Below, piece after piece: positions 61,293 through 64,000 of a stretch of DNA of 64,000 bases. The stretch covers positions 682,001 to 746,000 of the forward strand of contig NZ_JBGCCT010000002.1 in assembly GCF_041260665.1 (NCBI RefSeq). Reading direction: 5' to 3'. Position 1 is the first letter of the stretch, and the number at the start of each line of letters is the position of its first letter. The notes under the pieces are model-generated. The model was not told the origin of the DNA, ran no database searches, and saw only the letters and a list, made by a program, of their open reading frames with translations. This stretch comes from Catenulispora sp. GP43 (lineage in GTDB: Bacteria > Actinomycetota > Actinomycetes > Streptomycetales > Catenulisporaceae). Made by a program: the position numbers and the translations under genes.

Positions 61293-61666
61293 TGCTCAAA
61301 CGGCTGCTCGCCTCGTGGATCATCCTCGCCCTGGCGTTCGCCCTGGCCGCCTGGGTCTCGCCCGGGATGTGGCTGCGCGGCGGGATCTCCGGAGGGCTGT
61401 GGATCGCAGCCGTGTTCGGCCTGCTGAACCTGGTCCTCGGGACGATCCTGCGCCTGGTCACCGCACCGCTGATGCTGCTGACGCTCGGGCTGTTCGGCAT
61501 CGTCATCAACGCGGTGCTGCTGCGGATGGTCGCGGCGGGCTCCTCGGATCTGCGGCTGGACGGCTTCGGGTCGGCGCTGCGGGGCGCCGTGCTGATCGCC
61601 GTCTTCACCTGGCTGCTCACTCTCACGCCGCTGGGCCGGCCCAAGCGCGAGCACAAGAGGCGTTGA
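61292..61666 (+). CDS. phage-holin-like (PF04020) membrane protein
   Basis: The 124-residue protein has four membrane segments (LLASWIILALAFALAAWVSP, GLWIAAVFGLLNLVLGTILR, MLLTLGLFGIVINAVLLRMV, AVLIAVFTWLLTLTPLG). This is the small integral-membrane family often labelled mycobacterial phage holin, a chromosomal family of unknown function. It forms an operon with the SHOCT gene (TGATG). Confidence 0.8.
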   Translation: MLKRLLASWIILALAFALAAWVSPGMWLRGGISGGLWIAAVFGLLNLVLGTILRLVTAPLMLLTLGLFGIVINAVLLRMVAAGSSDLRLDGFGSALRGAVLIAVFTWLLTLTPLGRPKREHKRR

Positions 61667-61755
61667 GATGCCCGGCCAGTGAACGCTCCCGACGACCCGC
61701 CGAAACCGCCATCGCCGACGCGGCCGGCGGGATCGCGCTGACACCCCCGGGTGAC

Positions 61756-61795
61756 GGCCCGGAAGCAGCCCCTGTGGGTGAGCTGCTTCCGGGCC
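61756..61795. terminator. 14-bp terminator hairpin
   Basis: GGCCCGGAAGCAGC (61756-61769) pairs exactly with GCTGCTTCCGGGCC (61782-61795), with a 12-base loop, between convergent genes. Confidence 0.75.
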
Positions 61796-61815
61796 GGATC
61801 GTGCATCCGGATAGT

Positions 61816-62754
61816 TCAAGCCGAGGGCGGTCGGACGAGCGCCTCGATGGCACGCACGGTCGCAGCGAGCTCCGCCGCGGTGGTGACGCAAGGCACTCCC
61901 CCGGCACGCGCATCCGGACTCGGTTCGGTTGCCGTCGGCGCGGTGCTGACGATCAGATCTACCTCGCCCTCGACGTCGTGTCGGACAAGCGTCGCCGGGA
62001 TCCCGTACCGGCGCAGAACGGCGGCGGTTTCCTCGGGCGCGAGGACCTCGAAGCCCAGAGCCACCAACGTTTTGATCGGGAACAGCGTCGACCGGGTGTC
62101 CCCGTGCGCGACCGAGACGAACGCTCGGCCCGCGGTCGGCAACTTGATGCCCGCGCTGGCTTTCGCCTTCGCGTAAGCGGCGCCGAAGTAGTCGTCGACA
62201 CCCATGACCGCGTCGGACGGCGGGACCGCCACCCGTACCGCGATCGGCGCGTGCGGCCCAGGTGTACCGCTGTCACCGCGGGCGGGCAGCAAGGCCTCAT
62301 CGCGCAGCTCTGCGATACTCGCACCGAGCGCGATCCGGGCCGCCGCCCGGGCGAGCTGCACGCCGGTCGCCTTCGAGACGAACGGCACGGTCCGCGCCAT
62401 GCGCGGGTCGGCCGCGAGCAGATGCAGGACGTCGGACGCCAAGGCGAACCGGACGTGCACCAGGCCTCTGATTCCCATGACGCGAGCGACGTCCTCGACG
62501 GCGGCACGCACGCGCTCGACGTCCCGGCGGCCGAGGGTGACCGGCGGCAGCGCGAGCGCCGGGTCGGTGCCGGTCCCCTCGACGTCCTCCATGACGCCGC
62601 CGATGTAGAGCTCTGATCCGTCGTAGAGCGCGTCGACCTCGATGCCGGTCGCCGTGACGAGGGTCTCGTCGGCCGGTTCGGGCTCGATCGGCAGCGGCTC
62701 GACCGCGACGAGGTCGACGGCGTACGCGGCGGTCGGCGGGTTCGGGTCGATCAC
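61816..62754 (-). CDS. CarB C-terminal fragment: catalytically dead ATP-grasp plus MGS-like domain
   Basis: The 312-residue protein corresponds to the last part of the carbamoyl-phosphate synthase large subunit: GIEVDALYDGSELYIGGVME, GIRGLVHVRFALASDVLHLL, RTVPFVSKATGVQLARAAAR, then an MGS-like allosteric domain (GRAFVSVAHGDTRSTLFPIK, ALGFEVLAPEETAAVLRRYG). The family metal ligands Gln, Glu and Asn are Arg102, Ala114 and Asp116. The HSGDS loop is missing. The frame is open from a proper start 55 bases after the OTC-like gene, and codon use is normal, so it looks like a maintained pseudoenzyme and not a fresh decay product. Confidence 0.75.
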   Translation of the reverse strand: MIDPNPPTAAYAVDLVAVEPLPIEPEPADETLVTATGIEVDALYDGSELYIGGVMEDVEGTGTDPALALPPVTLGRRDVERVRAAVEDVARVMGIRGLVHVRFALASDVLHLLAADPRMARTVPFVSKATGVQLARAAARIALGASIAELRDEALLPARGDSGTPGPHAPIAVRVAVPPSDAVMGVDDYFGAAYAKAKASAGIKLPTAGRAFVSVAHGDTRSTLFPIKTLVALGFEVLAPEETAAVLRRYGIPATLVRHDVEGEVDLIVSTAPTATEPSPDARAGGVPCVTTAAELAATVRAIEALVRPPSA

Positions 62755-62809
62755 GATGACCCGAACCCCTTGGCCGCGTCCGGTCCGACAGACATCGGCG
62801 GCCGGCTCC

Positions 62810-63739
62810 TCACGGCCGTTCGGAGCGGACCCACTCGAGCACCGCCATCGCGCTGTGCAGCTTGTTCTCGGCCTGCTCGAAGGCGATCGACCGCTCGCCG
62901 TCGAGCACCTGGGCGGTGACCTCCTCGCCGCGGTGGGCCGGCAGGTCGTGCATGAACACCGCCTCCGCGCCGCCGTCCCACCACCGCTCCTCGATGCGGA
63001 ACGGGTCGAACGACTCGCGCCACAGCGGGTCCGCCTTGGAGGTGCCGGTGGTCTGCCAGCGCGCCGTGTACACGGCGTCGAAGTCGCAGGCCGCGCCCTT
63101 GCCCGGCGGCTCGTGCAGCTCCGTCACGGACGCTCCGTGCTTCGCCGCCAGGGTCTGGGCCTTCTCCAGCACACCCGCGGGCAGGCCGTAGCCGGCCGGC
63201 GTGCGCAGCTCCAACCGGACCCCGGAGAACCGGCTCAGCGCCAGGGCCAGCGCGACGGCGGTGTTGTTGCCCTCGCCGGCGTAGAGCAGGCGCAGGCCCT
63301 CCAGGGCGGAGAAGCGGTCGAGCAGGGTGGTCAGGTCGGCCAACGCCTGCGTCGGGTGCTCGTCGGCGGTCATCGCGTTCACCACCGACATGCCGCCGGG
63401 CTCGGCGAGCTCGCGCAGCTCGCGCGGGTCGTCGGAGGTCCGGGCGATGAGCAGGTCGAGCATGCCGGAGAACACCCGGCCGGTGTCGGCCATCGTCTCA
63501 CCGGTGTTCAGCTGCAGGTCCCCGGGGCCGTAGGCGATCACCTGGGCGCCGAGCCGCAGAGCCGCCGTGGTGAAGGCGGTGCGGGTCCGGGTGGAGGTCC
63601 GGCGGAAGTAGACGCCGGCGATCTGGCCCTCCAGCGGCTTGCCCGCCGCGGCCCGGCCGTGCCGGAACTGGACGCCGCGGGCGGCGATCGCGGCCAGGTC
63701 CTCGGCCCCGAGATCGGTCAGGGATATCAGATGCCTCAT
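62810..63739 (-). CDS. ornithine carbamoyltransferase-like protein with altered ornithine site
   Basis: The 309-residue protein has the carbamoyl-phosphate motif RRTSTRTRTAF and ADEHPTQALADLTTLL, typical of carbamoyltransferases. The signature that binds ornithine is changed: HCLP is HDLP (VFMHDLPAHRGEEVT) and the SMG loop is replaced by YTARWQTTGTSK; GDGNN is GEGNN. It therefore probably carbamoylates another amine or amino acid. The start is preceded by AGGAG and by tandem duplicated SD/ATG units. It lies in a leftward group between a LOG-family gene and the CarB fragment. Confidence 0.8.
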   Translation of the reverse strand: MRHLISLTDLGAEDLAAIAARGVQFRHGRAAAGKPLEGQIAGVYFRRTSTRTRTAFTTAALRLGAQVIAYGPGDLQLNTGETMADTGRVFSGMLDLLIARTSDDPRELRELAEPGGMSVVNAMTADEHPTQALADLTTLLDRFSALEGLRLLYAGEGNNTAVALALALSRFSGVRLELRTPAGYGLPAGVLEKAQTLAAKHGASVTELHEPPGKGAACDFDAVYTARWQTTGTSKADPLWRESFDPFRIEERWWDGGAEAVFMHDLPAHRGEEVTAQVLDGERSIAFEQAENKLHSAMAVLEWVRSERP

Positions 63740-63835
63740 GCCGTGTACTCCTGTGTCATGCCGCGTGCTCCGGTGTCATCGCGCGCGCTCCTGGTCATGC
63801 CGCACGCTCCTGTGTCATGCCGCGTTCTCCGATCC
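63737..63835 (-). repeat. five tandem ~20-bp units, each with Shine-Dalgarno and ATG
   Basis: On the leftward strand the unit is about ACACAGGAGNACGCGGCATG. Copies lie at 63737-63756, 63757-63776, 63777-63795 (19 bp), 63796-63815 and 63816-63835. Each ends in an ATG 6-8 bases after AGGAG or CGGAG. The last ATG is the OTC-like start; the first copy overlaps the LOG stop. Upstream ATGs open short frames such as MTQEYTA and MTPEHAA, whose TGA overlaps the next ATG. Confidence 0.8.
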
Positions 63836-64000
63836 CGCCGCGACTGGGACCCGGCGCGCGTGTCCGAGCAGGTCCAGCGCCTGCTCACAGTCCTCGGCGA
63901 CCTGGATCAGCGCCCGCTCGGCCGCGGTGAAGAAGCCCTCCGCGTGCATGTGGTCCAGCAGCGCGACCAGCGGGTCGAAGAACCCCGCGACGTTGAGCAG
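63815..64000 (-). CDS. LOG-family (TIGR00730) Rossmann protein, C-terminal part only
   Basis: The frame enters from the right edge and gives 61 residues beginning LLNVAGFFDPLVALLDHMHA and containing EGFFTAAERALIQVAED. This matches the C-terminus of LOG-type phosphoribohydrolases (cytokinin-activating/nucleotide hydrolase family), typically about 180-200 residues. The start lies beyond the window. The stop codon (TGA, 63817-63815) overlaps the first repeat ATG before the OTC-like gene. Confidence 0.7.
   Translation of the reverse strand: MLNVAGFFDPLVALLDHMHAEGFFTAAERALIQVAEDCEQALDLLGHARRVPVAAGSENAA

Overview
The window is very GC-rich (third codon positions almost all G or C) and carries families typical of filamentous actinomycetes: DUF574-type SAM methyltransferases, DUF5753 and MmyB-type XRE regulators, a SARP regulator, F420/PPOX-type oxidoreductase, SigE-family ECF sigma factor, DUF4383, DUF2332, CWB2 surface proteins. 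I read it as a chromosomal segment of a Streptomyces/Catenulispora-like actinobacterium; the genus is inference. No rRNA, tRNA or CRISPR array was seen.

Layout. 1-9.4 kb: small metabolic and regulatory genes (DUF2332, DUF1059, cupins, methyltransferase/XRE pair, FAD oxidoreductase, NAD-dehydrogenase/NTF2 fusion, LysR with a divergent small gene, kinase-like protein without its N-lobe). 9.4-18.7 kb: an AlaX editing protein/XRE-cupin pair behind a perfect palindromic operator, LuxR and TetR regulators, oxidoreductases, secreted beta-propeller-like protein. 18.8-20.7 kb: dihydroxybenzoate-decarboxylase-like enzyme controlled by a LysR gene, then a scar holding the 3' ends of two lost genes (TPR protein and ABC exporter) and a surviving S26 signal peptidase. 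20.7-26.6 kb: secreted nuclease, HNH-like lipoprotein, stand-alone SecY, ECF sigma/membrane partner.

26.7-44.9 kb is the centre of interest: a leftward operon of 13 tightly packed genes. In transcription order it encodes SbnA (2,3-diaminopropionate synthesis, step 1), malonyl-CoA:ACP transacylase, ketoreductase, ACP, dehydratase, a GNAT/unknown-domain fusion, a GcvT-like protein, a fused KS-CLF-type ketosynthase, an ABC-2 exporter (ATPase and permease), a 4'-phosphopantetheinyl transferase fused to a catalytically dead SbnA-like domain, SbnB (2,3-diaminopropionate synthesis, step 2) and a carotenoid-oxygenase family dioxygenase. A divergent SARP/NB-ARC regulator sits next to it, with TGGAC direct repeats at about 11-bp spacing in the shared promoter region. 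The set predicts an exported (poly)ene or fatty acyl chain made by a type II system and joined to 2,3-diaminopropionate, possibly cut by the dioxygenase. I do not recognise this gene combination as a described pathway.

45-61.7 kb: cell-wall-binding repeat protein, PPK2, a secreted phosphoesterase, EfeO-EfeB iron uptake without EfeU, MFS exporter, transketolase, quinone reductase/MmyB regulator pair, glycosyltransferase plus universal stress protein, UbiX, and a small membrane-protein pair. 61.8-64 kb: a leftward group with the 3' end of a LOG-family gene, an aberrant ornithine-carbamoyltransferase-like gene preceded by a repeated Shine-Dalgarno/ATG module, and a metal-ligand-less C-terminal CarB fragment. 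This may be the edge of another specialised pathway.
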